DNA of 64,000 bases from NCBI GenBank assembly GCA_030123525.1, contig CP126125.1, positions 1,798,001 through 1,862,000 of the forward strand. The letters run 5' to 3'. How positions within the stretch are numbered: position 1 is the first letter of the stretch; the number at the start of each line of letters is the position of its first letter. The position numbers and the translations under genes were made by a program. The notes beneath the pieces were generated by a model. That model was not told the DNA's origin, did not search any database, and saw only the letters and a program-made list of their open reading frames with translations. The DNA is from ELB16-189 sp018266435. Its GTDB lineage: Bacteria; Bacteroidota; Bacteroidia; Cytophagales; Cyclobacteriaceae. Below are positions 55,286 through 63,474 of this stretch, in pieces.

Positions 55286-56600
55286 TTGGCCGATAGTCAA
55301 TGGTCAACGATCGATAGTCAACAGTCAACAGCAAAAGAATTATCGATTATGGACTATTGCCTTACTACTTATTACGATGCTCGTACTCTCTTGTAAACAA
55401 AAAGAGCAAGCAAACGCAGACACCTACACCTGCCCCATGCATCCCTCCGTTAGTTCAAACAAACCCGGTCAATGCCCGGTATGTGGTATGACCCTGATAC
55501 TAAAAACGCACACAAACAATGAAGCGGCAGCGCTGAGTTTAGGTATGCGATTGATTCCTACCAATGAGGCCGTCATCTCGTCTGCTCAAACAACGAAAGG
55601 CGAACGAAAAATAATACCGATTGTCGTTAAGGCGCAGGGATGGGTAACATACGATACCAGAAATATTTATACCCTTGCCGCACGTGTAGCGGGACGGCTG
55701 GATAAAGTGTATATAAAATACGCGTTTCAACCGGTACAAAAAGGACAAAAGATAGCTGACCTCTACAGCCCTGAATTGCTCACTGCCCAGCGTGAGTTAT
55801 TATTTCTGATTGAAAACGACCCAACTAATTCCGGTTTGATCGAAACAACTAAAAATAAATTGTACTTGCTGGGGGCAACACAGCAACAAGTTGAAACAGT
55901 AATCAAAAACAAAACAGCCCAATACTTGTTTTCAGTCTATAGCCCGTATGATGGATACCTCGTAAAAAACGATCAACCTACTTCGGCCACTTCAGACGTA
56001 AAATCAACAGCATCTGCCAATGACATGAACGGTGGACTGTCTGCAGCTTCGGCTAAGGTTCAGCGCATGCCCTCGTCATCCGTCTCAAATAGTCTTATCC
56101 GAGAGGGAAACTATGTAAGGGCCGGTGAAACTTTATTTAACCTGGTGAATACTGCATCGCTTCGGTTCGAGTTTAATTTACCCCTTTCAAAATCAGGAGA
56201 GATTAAGGCAGGCGATCAATTAACAATTGACCTGGGCCATGGGTTATCAGAAAAATCAACGGTTGATTTTGTTCAACCATTTTTTTCTGAAGGAGAAGAG
56301 TTTGTAAAAATCCGTGTATATCAACGCAACAACGGGCTTCAAATCGGGCAACTGATTTCAGCCGCTATTGAGATCAAAGCGGTAGAATCATTTTGGATTC
56401 CTCAAGAGTCTGCACTAGACCTCGGCATGAGTAAAATTGTATTCGTAAAAGAAAACAACACATACAAACCCAAAAAGATTATGACAGGTATGCGCACCAA
56501 CGGATTCATTGAAGTGAAAGATGGCCTCACGTCATCCGATGAAATAGCCCTCAATGCCCAGTACCTGGTCGACAGTGAAAGTTTTATTAAAGTAAAGTAA
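55263..56600 (+). CDS. cusB: CusB-type membrane-fusion adaptor with N-terminal metal-binding domain (1)
   Basis: 445 residues; lipoprotein (lipobox VLSC, Cys44). A heavy-metal-binding domain follows with Cys57, His60, Cys71, Cys74 and Met76 in the CPMHP ... CPVCGM pattern. The adaptor fold comes next: LAARVAGRLDKVYIKY barrel-sandwich, alpha-hairpin, and beta-barrel with FEFNLPLSKSGEIKAGD. The periplasmic adaptor links pump and TolC and may catch metal. The gene overlaps the TolC-type gene by 23 nt, and the codons for residues 9-23 lie in the heptamer repeat at 55288. Confidence 0.9.
   Translation: MKNNLKNNWPIVNGQRSIVNSQQQKNYRLWTIALLLITMLVLSCKQKEQANADTYTCPMHPSVSSNKPGQCPVCGMTLILKTHTNNEAAALSLGMRLIPTNEAVISSAQTTKGERKIIPIVVKAQGWVTYDTRNIYTLAARVAGRLDKVYIKYAFQPVQKGQKIADLYSPELLTAQRELLFLIENDPTNSGLIETTKNKLYLLGATQQQVETVIKNKTAQYLFSVYSPYDGYLVKNDQPTSATSDVKSTASANDMNGGLSAASAKVQRMPSSSVSNSLIREGNYVRAGETLFNLVNTASLRFEFNLPLSKSGEIKAGDQLTIDLGHGLSEKSTVDFVQPFFSEGEEFVKIRVYQRNNGLQIGQLISAAIEIKAVESFWIPQESALDLGMSKIVFVKENNTYKPKKIMTGMRTNGFIEVKDGLTSSDEIALNAQYLVDSESFIKVK
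55288..55329. repeat. 7-nt periodic repeat inside the first cusB start
   Basis: Heptamers in register: GGCCGAT, AGTCAAT, GGTCAAC, GATCGAT, AGTCAAC, AGTCAAC. The opening GGCCGAT is identical to the start of the repeat at 54041. Confidence 0.75.
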
Positions 56601-56601
56601 T

Positions 56602-58305
56602 ATGAAGAAAATAGTTATTGGGTTGGCTCTGGGTTGCGTCTTTCTTCTTTCCTGCAACCGAGAAAAGAAAAACCAACTCAGCGCAACGATACAGTACATG
56701 TGCCCCATGCACCCCTCTGTCATGTCTGATAAACCGGGCATTTGCCCGGTGTGCGGCATGAACTTGGTAGAAACAAAAAAACCAATCAATGATGAGAGTG
56801 TATTGAAATTGAGCGACAGCCAGATTAAACTGGCTAACATTACTACCCAACAAGTGCTCAGTCAGCCGATTGGTCAAACGCTGGCAGTCAATGCACGGCT
56901 GGCAGTCAATGAAGATCACACGGAAATAATCAGCAGCCGTGTGGCCGGAAGAATAGAAAAACTTTTTGTTAAAGAAACCGGGCGTAATGTAAAGCAAGGT
57001 GAGCCCCTCTACGAACTCTACAGCGAATCGCTGCTGACGATGCAGCGCGAATTTTTACTAGCAAAAGAACAATATGAAGAATTTGGAAAAGACCAACCCC
57101 ACTACGGGTCATTTCTAAAAGCCGCTGAAAAAAAACTTTTACTCTATGGCCTGAGCAAAAAACAAATAACCCAGTTGGCCGAATCAAAAACGATGCAGCA
57201 ACGCACTACTTTTTTAGCGCCTGTGTCGGGTATTGTTAATGCAATTAATGCAACGGAAGGGCAATACATCAGCGAAGGTGCAGAGATTTACCGCATCGAA
57301 AACCTGAACAACTTGTGGCTCGAAGCCGAGCTTTACCCCACCGAGTTAACCTTGGTTAAAATTGGTGACCAGCTAAAAGTTGTGGTGACCGGATTGGAGT
57401 CATCACCGGCAGAGGCCACGGTTACATTCATTAGTCCTGAGTACAAGGCCAACACTCAAATCACATTAATTCGTGCATGGGTATCCAATTCAGGTTATAA
57501 ATTCAAACCGGGCATGCAGGCACAGGTATTTTTCACACATTCGTCAAAGAAAGTATTGACAGTACCTTCCGATGCTGTCATCCGCGATGGAAAATCACCC
57601 CACGTTTATGTACAAGTTGACAAGCACTCATTTCAGCCACGGAAGGTAAAAACCGGTCAGGAAGATTTTGATCAGGTAGAAATAACTGAAGGACTCAGGG
57701 AAGGAGAACCTGTTGCAGTCACTGGCGCTTACCTGTTGTACAGTGAACTCATGTTAAAAAAAGGAACAATTCTCATGACTGATCATCACTCGGGTGAGGC
57801 AAAGGCTCAGGTATTGGCTTTGACTGAAAATGAAAAAAAACCTGAAGCAGTTGATCGCAATCCAAAATTTAACTCACAGTTGAAGGCAATACTCTTGCCC
57901 TATCTCAAAATTAAAAACGCCTTGGTCACATCAGATGCAAGCTCAGCTTCAGCGGGAGCAAAAGAATTAAACGCCTCATTGAGTAAAGTGGATATGAGTA
58001 TGCTGAACGGAGAAGCCCACACAAAGTGGATGGCATACTTGAAAGATATGGAAGCGGCAGTGAAACGGATCAACGCAACCGGAGACATAGAAATTCAACG
58101 AGTGGCATTTTCTGCCCTGACGAATGCGTTCTATGATATAATCAAAACTTTTAGAGTGGAAGGAATTCATGCGTACTATCAGTTCTGTCCTATGGCGTTT
58201 AATAATAAAGGAGGCTACTGGATCAGCACAGAAAAAGAAATCAACAATCCGTATTTTGGTCAACAAATGCTGCGCTGTGGCGAGACGAAAGAAACGCTGG
58301 AGTAA
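56602..58305 (+). CDS. cusB: CusB-type adaptor with metal-binding and DUF3347 domains (2)
   Basis: 567 residues; lipobox LLSC (Cys18). The N-terminal metal domain has Cys34, His37, Cys48 and Cys51 (CPMHP ... CPVCGM). The adaptor body contains ISSRVAGRIEKLFVKE and the beta-barrel with LWLEAELYPTELTLVK. A C-terminal DUF3347-like domain (about residues 410-565) carries YYQFCPMAF and NPYFGQQMLRCGE. It starts 1 bp after the first adaptor stop. The same DUF3347 module is found alone at 60435. Confidence 0.92.
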   Translation: MKKIVIGLALGCVFLLSCNREKKNQLSATIQYMCPMHPSVMSDKPGICPVCGMNLVETKKPINDESVLKLSDSQIKLANITTQQVLSQPIGQTLAVNARLAVNEDHTEIISSRVAGRIEKLFVKETGRNVKQGEPLYELYSESLLTMQREFLLAKEQYEEFGKDQPHYGSFLKAAEKKLLLYGLSKKQITQLAESKTMQQRTTFLAPVSGIVNAINATEGQYISEGAEIYRIENLNNLWLEAELYPTELTLVKIGDQLKVVVTGLESSPAEATVTFISPEYKANTQITLIRAWVSNSGYKFKPGMQAQVFFTHSSKKVLTVPSDAVIRDGKSPHVYVQVDKHSFQPRKVKTGQEDFDQVEITEGLREGEPVAVTGAYLLYSELMLKKGTILMTDHHSGEAKAQVLALTENEKKPEAVDRNPKFNSQLKAILLPYLKIKNALVTSDASSASAGAKELNASLSKVDMSMLNGEAHTKWMAYLKDMEAAVKRINATGDIEIQRVAFSALTNAFYDIIKTFRVEGIHAYYQFCPMAFNNKGGYWISTEKEINNPYFGQQMLRCGETKETLE

Positions 58306-58306
58306 A

Positions 58307-58879
58307 ATGAAACAATTTTTTAAACCAACAATTATGAAATCAACCATGATGATTTGTCTTGTACTGTTAAGCTATGGTGGTTACGCTCAGCACGAACACC
58401 AGCCGTCCGTACCTTTGGCCGATACACTAAAGAAGAGTATTGCCAAAGAGGCGCATGCTCAAATCGGAGAAACCCACATGATGATCAAGTACCATGCTCC
58501 TGCCGTTCGTGGGCGAACAATATGGGGCGGATTGGTGCCTGATGGCGAGGTTTGGGTAACAGGTGCCCACATGGCTACATCGTGGGAATTCAATAAAGAC
58601 ATTGTGATCAACGGCAAAACCATTTCTGCAGGAAAATATGCCATCTTCACTATTCCTAATAAAGAAAAATGGACACTCATTGTCAATAAAAAATGGGAAC
58701 AACACCTTGCCGATGATTACGATGCAAAAGACGATGTGCTGAGGTTAGATGTAAAACCTTTGGACGTGCCGCACCGAGAGCGACTGGATTATCGCATAGA
58801 AGGAAAAGCTAAGAAAGGTGAAATCATGATTACATGGGAAAAGAAAAGGGTAGTATTGCCATTTGAAGTAAGTCAATAA
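58307..58879 (+). CDS. DUF2911-family protein
   Basis: About 190 residues with a signal peptide ending near YGGYAQ. A His-rich start (HEHQP) leads to the DUF2911 domain: MMIKYHAPAVRGRTIWGGLVPDGEVWVTGAHMATSWEF and ISAGKYAIFTIPNKEKWTLIVNK. DUF2911 proteins are common beside metal-efflux and peptidase genes of Bacteroidota, function unknown. Starts 1 bp after the adaptor stop; the Met at 58334 is an alternative. Confidence 0.85.
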   Translation: MKQFFKPTIMKSTMMICLVLLSYGGYAQHEHQPSVPLADTLKKSIAKEAHAQIGETHMMIKYHAPAVRGRTIWGGLVPDGEVWVTGAHMATSWEFNKDIVINGKTISAGKYAIFTIPNKEKWTLIVNKKWEQHLADDYDAKDDVLRLDVKPLDVPHRERLDYRIEGKAKKGEIMITWEKKRVVLPFEVSQ

Positions 58880-58880
58880 G

Positions 58881-59017
58881 ATGGAATACCCTTATGATTA
58901 TCGCTTGAAGAATACAACCCGGCTGCAGGTACTTTGCTGAAGCAGGAAATGATGCGAGGCGAAAGTGCGCTGCCTCTGTTCGTAAGGACCTTGAGAGAAA
59001 AATATACAAATTGTTAA
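58881..59017 (+). pseudogene. possible broken small gene
   Basis: TAAG then ATG at 58881 opens a frame reading MEYPYDYR. In another frame, 58904-59014 reads LEEYNPAAGTLLKQEMMR and on to a stop at 59015, a well-formed sequence with no stop for 37 codons. A single indel near 58902 would join them into a protein of about 45 residues. The fit with a relic or a frameshifted small gene is suggestive only. Confidence 0.35.
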
Positions 59018-59039
59018 AAGGATATTATTACCATCTTTG
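59011..59039 (+). promoter_or_regulatory. promoter of the M28 peptidase gene
   Basis: TTG (59011-59013), an 18-nt spacer, CATCTTTG (59032-59039), one mismatch to TAnnTTTG. The start codon is 44 nt further. It suggests a separate transcript from here on. Confidence 0.5.
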
Positions 59040-59082
59040 CAAAATTTGTTGTCAACCCCGGCCCCACATGTAAATTTCTTTT

Positions 59083-60387
59083 ATGAAAATACCATCAATA
59101 ATTGCCCTGCTTCTCTTTCAATCTGCTGCGTTTTCGCAATCGGTCGATAAACTGATCAAAGAAAAAGAGGTGAAGCGGATTCTTTACGCGCTAACCGATG
59201 ATAACCTGAAGGGACGCTCGGCTTATGATGAGCCAAGTATTTTTAAGGCAGCCGGTATCATTGAAAAAGAATTTCAAAAAATAGGACTGAAGCCGTTAAC
59301 GGGAAATCAAACGTTTCTTCAGGAATTTTCAAAAAACCAAATCACCACGTCATCCGTGGAGGTAGTAATTGATGGAGAGAAAATCTCCAACGAAAACGTG
59401 CTGATGGTTACAGAAAAGACAGATGTTCACATCAACAACGGGTTGGTATTGAAAACTATCAAACCCGATGCCGGTGTAACCGATAAAAACCAATATTTCT
59501 TTCGCCAGGCATTTCAAATTTACCGCGATACTATTTCAACGTTGATATTAATTGATCCTGAATTTAAAAATATCTTCCAGGAGTTTAAAGGTTACTTTAC
59601 CAAACGATTTGCCCAAGGTAGAAAAGGTATAAATATTTTTGTGCTAGGAAAAACAACGGCAACCAGTTATTCAGTCAGGGCTTCTCAAAAAAATATTCCG
59701 GTTCGCCTGGCCAATGTAGTGGGTGTGCTGGAAGGCAAAAGCAAAAAAGACGAGATGGCGGTGTTCAGCGGGCACTATGATCACATCGGTATTCGCACAA
59801 AAATTAATGGCGACTCAATTGCCAATGGAGCAGATGACGATGCTTCGGGCACAACGGCCGTGATTCAACTGGCCCGTTATTTCAAAAAGACAAAACAAAA
59901 TGAACGTACACTGATTTTTGTCACCTTCACAGCCGAAGAGATTGGTGGGTATGGCTCCCAATATTTTTCAAAACAACTCGATGCTGAAAAAATAATCACG
60001 ATGTTTAACATCGAAATGATTGGTAAGCCATCTAAGTGGGGTATTAACTCGGCCTTTATTACCGGATATGAGCGCTCCGATTTTGGAGAGATTTTGCAAA
60101 AAAACCTGCAGGGCACTCCTTTTCAATTTAAACCGGATCCCTACCCCGAACAAAATTTATTTTACCGGTCAGACAATGCCACTCTTGCGCGCCTTGGTGT
60201 TCCGGCCCATTCCATCTCTACCGATCAAATCGATACCGACAAACTTTATCATTCAGTAGATGACGAGGCTGAATCACTTGATATAAAAAATTTAACCGTT
60301 ACGATTCGCGCCATTGCCATTAGCTCTAAATCAATAGTGAATGGAACAGATACACCCAAACGTATTGATAAGAGCATGGTGAAGTGA
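59083..60387 (+). CDS. M28-family zinc peptidase
   Basis: 434 residues with a signal peptide (about 1-19). The two-zinc aminopeptidase core is visible: AVFSGHYDHIGI (His231), IANGADDDASGTTA, and TAEEIGGYGSQYF (catalytic Glu and metal ligand), with a C-terminal His region in VDDEAESLD. Probable periplasmic peptide degradation. It overlaps the open frame of the next gene by 4 nt and may be co-transcribed with it. Confidence 0.9.
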   Translation: MKIPSIIALLLFQSAAFSQSVDKLIKEKEVKRILYALTDDNLKGRSAYDEPSIFKAAGIIEKEFQKIGLKPLTGNQTFLQEFSKNQITTSSVEVVIDGEKISNENVLMVTEKTDVHINNGLVLKTIKPDAGVTDKNQYFFRQAFQIYRDTISTLILIDPEFKNIFQEFKGYFTKRFAQGRKGINIFVLGKTTATSYSVRASQKNIPVRLANVVGVLEGKSKKDEMAVFSGHYDHIGIRTKINGDSIANGADDDASGTTAVIQLARYFKKTKQNERTLIFVTFTAEEIGGYGSQYFSKQLDAEKIITMFNIEMIGKPSKWGINSAFITGYERSDFGEILQKNLQGTPFQFKPDPYPEQNLFYRSDNATLARLGVPAHSISTDQIDTDKLYHSVDDEAESLDIKNLTVTIRAIAISSKSIVNGTDTPKRIDKSMVK

Positions 60388-60434
60388 CAACAAATTGCAA
60401 CAAGGACAACAAAAATTTAAAACAACCCACACCG

Positions 60435-60947
60435 ATGACAAACAAAATGATAACCCTTAGCCTGCTTCTGTTGAGCGGAACGGTTTTAGCGCAGCATGAT
60501 CATGCCAAACAAAACGAGGAGAAAAAATCAGCTATCAGTGCGGTCACGTTTAGCGATGCCAAACTTGGCTTAGCCTATGGACAATACACACTTTTAAAAG
60601 AAGCACTGGTAGCCTCTCATGCAGAAGAAGCAAAGAAAGTTGCATCAGAACTGAAGAAAGCATTGCGTGAAGCGAAGGGCTCAGTTACATCGATCGACCT
60701 TGCAGAAAAAATTTCAGCCACATCAGACCTGGACGGACAGCGCATAGTATTCAGCACTCTTAGCGATGAAGTGGCCAAACTGGTGAAAGAAGGAAAATTA
60801 TTGACGGGAGCAATCTACCTGGATTACTGCCCGATGGCCAATGATAACGCAGGTGCAGTATGGCTTTCAAATCAAAAGGAAATCAGAAATCCCTACTTTG
60901 GCGATGCTATGCTTAAGTGTGGAAGTGTGAAGGAGATAATTCACTGA
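60435..60947 (+). CDS. secreted DUF3347 protein
   Basis: About 170 residues with a signal peptide (MTNKMITLSLLLLSGTVLA), then His-rich HDHAK. The helical DUF3347 domain ends with DYCPMANDNAGAVWLSNQKEIRNPYFGDAMLKCG. The Cys-Pro-Met-Ala and closing MLKCG motifs match the C-terminal domain of the second CusB, so it is a free version of that module. It likely binds copper in the periplasm. The frame is open to 60384, overlapping the peptidase stop; the signal peptide favours 60435. Confidence 0.85.
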   Translation: MTNKMITLSLLLLSGTVLAQHDHAKQNEEKKSAISAVTFSDAKLGLAYGQYTLLKEALVASHAEEAKKVASELKKALREAKGSVTSIDLAEKISATSDLDGQRIVFSTLSDEVAKLVKEGKLLTGAIYLDYCPMANDNAGAVWLSNQKEIRNPYFGDAMLKCGSVKEIIH

Positions 60948-61008
60948 CTACGTCCGTGTCAATAAAATGAACAGCACTCAATTACCAAGTAACATAAACT
61001 AATCCATT

Positions 61009-61284
61009 ATGAAAAAATCAATTATGACCATGGCTATCCTATCAGCAGGGTTTTTGTTTAGCACCTCTTCCATGATTAGTTGCAATGCTAAGAAAGCAGA
61101 AAATCAAGAACAGAAGGAATCGGAAGAGCACAAAGAAGGAGGAGACCACGATCACGAGATGACTTACGCTTGCCCCATGCACCCCGAAGTAACGGGCAAA
61201 GAAGGCGACACCTGCTCGAAGTGCGGCATGAAGTTAGATGCAGTAGAAAAGACCGATAGTTCAGCGCATGAACACAAACATTAA
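61009..61284 (+). CDS. heavy-metal-binding-domain lipoprotein
   Basis: 91 residues; lipobox MISC (Cys25), a Glu/His-rich stretch (HKEGGDHDHE), then a CPMHP ... CSKCGM domain (Cys55, His58, Cys69, Cys72) and a His tail (AHEHKH). It is the same module as the N-termini of both CusB proteins, here free. It probably buffers Cu/Ag at the envelope. Last gene of the island. Confidence 0.9.
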   Translation: MKKSIMTMAILSAGFLFSTSSMISCNAKKAENQEQKESEEHKEGGDHDHEMTYACPMHPEVTGKEGDTCSKCGMKLDAVEKTDSSAHEHKH

Positions 61285-61562
61285 ACCGATTGGCAAAAGA
61301 AATCAGTTAGCAACTATCGCAATTGTATGTCAGCAAGTTGTGTAATGCAGTAGATTCATTTTTTTGTTCTTTTGAGTGTGACAGGATGTGCCGGCAAATC
61401 ATATAAAAAACAGAGATGATAAGAGTGGTCTCTTCTTCTGAGTCTCACTCGAGTGGATTTCGCACATTGCAACGCGTGCTTTTTTGTGTCGCTATGTGTG
61501 ACCAGAACAAGAGCATGACCGGACCAACGCCATCCGGATACTCTCGGTAAATCAGTGATGCA
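61285..61562. other. 278-bp gap, nothing recognised
   Basis: Between the metal-binding lipoprotein and the convergent DUF2807 gene. Neither strand gives a convincing coding sequence, RNA gene or clear terminator. Confidence 0.6.
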
Positions 61563-62291
61563 CTATTTATGAATTGAAACCTCGCCCAAGGTAAGTTTGC
61601 TGATTTCAGGCGAGCCGGTCACCACTACATTTGATTCCCCTACCGTGAAAAGACTGAGATTATTTTGTGCATTGATTTTTAGTTTGCTTTCTCCGTATGT
61701 AGTAGAGGCAATTTCGCTACACTGAAGGGCTTGTGTGTCAATCCTATTCTCGCCAAATAATTTATATTTCTGAGACTTGGCATTTCCAGATTTTATTTTC
61801 AACGTGTGCTGGCCATACAAAGAAGTTTTTAATTTATCCGTGTGTAGGCTGGCAAGCGTGATGACGCACCCCCCATAGGCTGCAAGTTTAAATTTCCGGG
61901 TTTCAATTTTTCCCTGCACGTCAATTTCTTGTTCTCCACGCACAACTAATTTATTCAGTTTGCGGTAGGTGACATAGGCGGTAACCGAGGCGTTGCGATA
62001 GGCATATTCTTTATAGACTTCTCCACTGTGTTGCACCCGGTTTCTTTTCTCAATAAACCGCGAACCGGTGAGGTAAATTTTAAGTATTTGATTCTTCACC
62101 TTCACATTGATTTTAGAAGCATCAATGTTGGTGTAGTTGATTTTTATTGATTCCTCATCACCCTCTACTAATACCAGGTTGATTTTTGGGGAAGCTACAA
62201 TCTTCTTAAAAGAGGGAAGCTTTTTTTCTAAGGTTTGAGCATGAAGGTTAGCAGCTATGATAACCATAGCCGAGAGAATCAATTTTTTCAT
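61563..62291 (-). CDS. DUF2807 (GIN-type adhesin-like) protein
   Basis: 242 residues with a signal peptide (MKKLILSAMVIIAANLHAQ) and a DUF2807 beta-helix-like region: FKKIVASPKINLVLVEGDEESIKI opening, then repeated short strands (KLAAYGGCVITLASLHTDKLKTSLYG) to the end. It is predicted to be in the periplasm or on the surface. Function unknown. Divergent from mraZ. Confidence 0.83.
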   Translation of the reverse strand: MKKLILSAMVIIAANLHAQTLEKKLPSFKKIVASPKINLVLVEGDEESIKINYTNIDASKINVKVKNQILKIYLTGSRFIEKRNRVQHSGEVYKEYAYRNASVTAYVTYRKLNKLVVRGEQEIDVQGKIETRKFKLAAYGGCVITLASLHTDKLKTSLYGQHTLKIKSGNAKSQKYKLFGENRIDTQALQCSEIASTTYGESKLKINAQNNLSLFTVGESNVVVTGSPEISKLTLGEVSIHK

Positions 62292-62401
62292 TTTTTCATT
62301 TTTTTCAAAGACGTCAGAGATTCTGCCTGAGTTGCATCTCTATTCTATAATAAAGCCATGGGTATTAAAAATGCCTGATTTTACTCTTATTTTAACAAAA
62401 A

Positions 62402-62436
62402 GTGTGAAATTGTGGTAAAAAGTGGTTGGAAGTGGT
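62402..62436 (+). promoter_or_regulatory. MraZ operator boxes
   Basis: Four repeats at exactly 10-bp spacing: GTGTG (62402), GTGGT (62412), GTGGT (62422), GTGGT (62432). MraZ is known to bind tandem TGGG/GTGG-type boxes at 10-bp pitch ahead of its own gene. mraZ starts 76 nt after the last box. Confidence 0.75.
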
Positions 62437-62511
62437 TAAAAAATGCTTACGTTTGCTTAGGAGAAACCCTGACCGATAATCAGGGAAAGAAAAAGACAAC
62501 CACTACAGTCT

Positions 62512-62955
62512 ATGACTTTCTTCACCAGTGAATATGAATGTAAGCTTGATGCCAAGGGCAGGTTGGTGCTGCCTTCGCGGATCAAATCGCAACTTCCTCA
62601 AGGCGAGAGCCAGGAGTTGATGATTCGTAGGGGCTTTGAGCCATGCCTCATCATTTATCCACTCGTGGAGTTCAAAAAAGTCTTCTCAAAAATTTCAGGG
62701 CTCAACGAATTCAATGAGGAGTACAGAAAACTCCAGCGGAATTTTTTGTCGGGCGTAGTTCCAGCTGAGTTAGACGGCAACGGCCGTTTTCTCATTCCAA
62801 AAAACTTGCTGGCGTATGCGCAAATCGATAAAGAAGCAACGCTGGTAGGTACTGGCTCGAAAGTGGAAGTGTGGAATCCTGCCCTCTATGAGAAGCACTT
62901 AATCCAAGACCCCGGTGAGTTGTCGAAACTAGCAGCGAAGTACCTTAATGAGTGA
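62512..62955 (+). CDS. mraZ: transcriptional regulator MraZ
   Basis: 147 residues; AbrB-like DNA-binding protein that autoregulates the division/cell-wall (dcw) cluster. Two SpoVT/MraZ repeats are visible: FFTSEYECKLDAKGRLVLPSRIK and GVVPAELDGNGRFLIPKNLL, with the conserved Gly-Arg of each. It is the first gene of the cluster; rsmH normally follows directly, but here a four-helix-bundle gene lies between. Confidence 0.95.
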   Translation: MTFFTSEYECKLDAKGRLVLPSRIKSQLPQGESQELMIRRGFEPCLIIYPLVEFKKVFSKISGLNEFNEEYRKLQRNFLSGVVPAELDGNGRFLIPKNLLAYAQIDKEATLVGTGSKVEVWNPALYEKHLIQDPGELSKLAAKYLNE

Positions 62956-63005
62956 GAGATGAGACTCGGGTTTCACATAAAGAAATTCGGGCTTCGCAAT
63001 ATCTC

Positions 63006-63051
63006 AGCTCCAAGTTTCAAGCTGCAAACCGTAAGCTCCAAGCCACAAGCC
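63006..63051. repeat. 7-nt periodic junction repeat, left of four-helix-bundle gene
   Basis: Heptamers in register: AGCTCCA, AGTTTCA, AGCTGCA, AACCGTA, AGCTCCA, AGCCACA, then AGCC. It lies between mraZ and the four-helix-bundle gene. Confidence 0.8.
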
Positions 63052-63079
63052 GGGGGCTTCAGGTTTATGAAATTGATTT

Positions 63080-63434
63080 ATGAAAGATTTTAAAGAAGCC
63101 ATTGATTTAGCAATTAGGAATGGACATAGTTGATAAAGTATATGATAGAGTGCAAATGCTTCCACAGGAAATGAAATATGGTTTGCGTTCGCAGATGACC
63201 GGAGGTATAGTTTCAGTTTCAAGTAACACTGCCGCGGGGAGAGCAAAACGTAATGTACAGGCGCAGACAAAGTTCTATCAAATTTCTTTGAGACCAGCAT
63301 TTGAGTTTGAAGCGAATACCCAAATGGCTCAAAGAAAAAAACGGATAAAGAAAAAAACAGCAGAAGAGATGTTGCGGGTGGTGACGAGAGAACAAAAGGT
63401 GATGGTAAGGTTCATTGAAAAAGTTGAAGGGTAA
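63080..63434 (+). pseudogene. four-helix-bundle (S23-type) protein, frameshifted
   Basis: From ATG 63080 the frame reads MKDFKEAIDLAIRNGHS and stops at 63131. From ATG 63120 in another frame it continues DIVDKVYDRVQMLPQEMKYG, the typical sequence after KEAIDLAIR in the S23/four-helix-bundle family (compare FPKEEKYGLTSQIRRA). Removing one A near 63119-63120 would give one protein of about 117 residues. The rest, SQMTGGIVSVSSNTAAGRAKR and KFYQISLRPAFEFEANTQMA, also matches the family (VSIPSNIAEG). Either a recent frameshift or two overlapping frames. The family is known from 23S rRNA intervening sequences and as the accessory protein of some retroelements. Confidence 0.7.
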
Positions 63435-63441
63435 TGGAGTC

Positions 63442-63473
63442 AGCTTGTAGCCTAAAGCCTAAAGCTTGAAGCG
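63442..63473. repeat. 7-nt periodic junction repeat, right of four-helix-bundle gene
   Basis: Heptamers in register: AGCTTGT, AGCCTAA, AGCCTAA, AGCTTGA, AGCG. Its complement shares TTCAAGCT and CAAGCTG words with the left repeat, so the pair is roughly inverted. It ends 1 nt before the rsmH start. Confidence 0.75.
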
Positions 63474-63474
63474 T

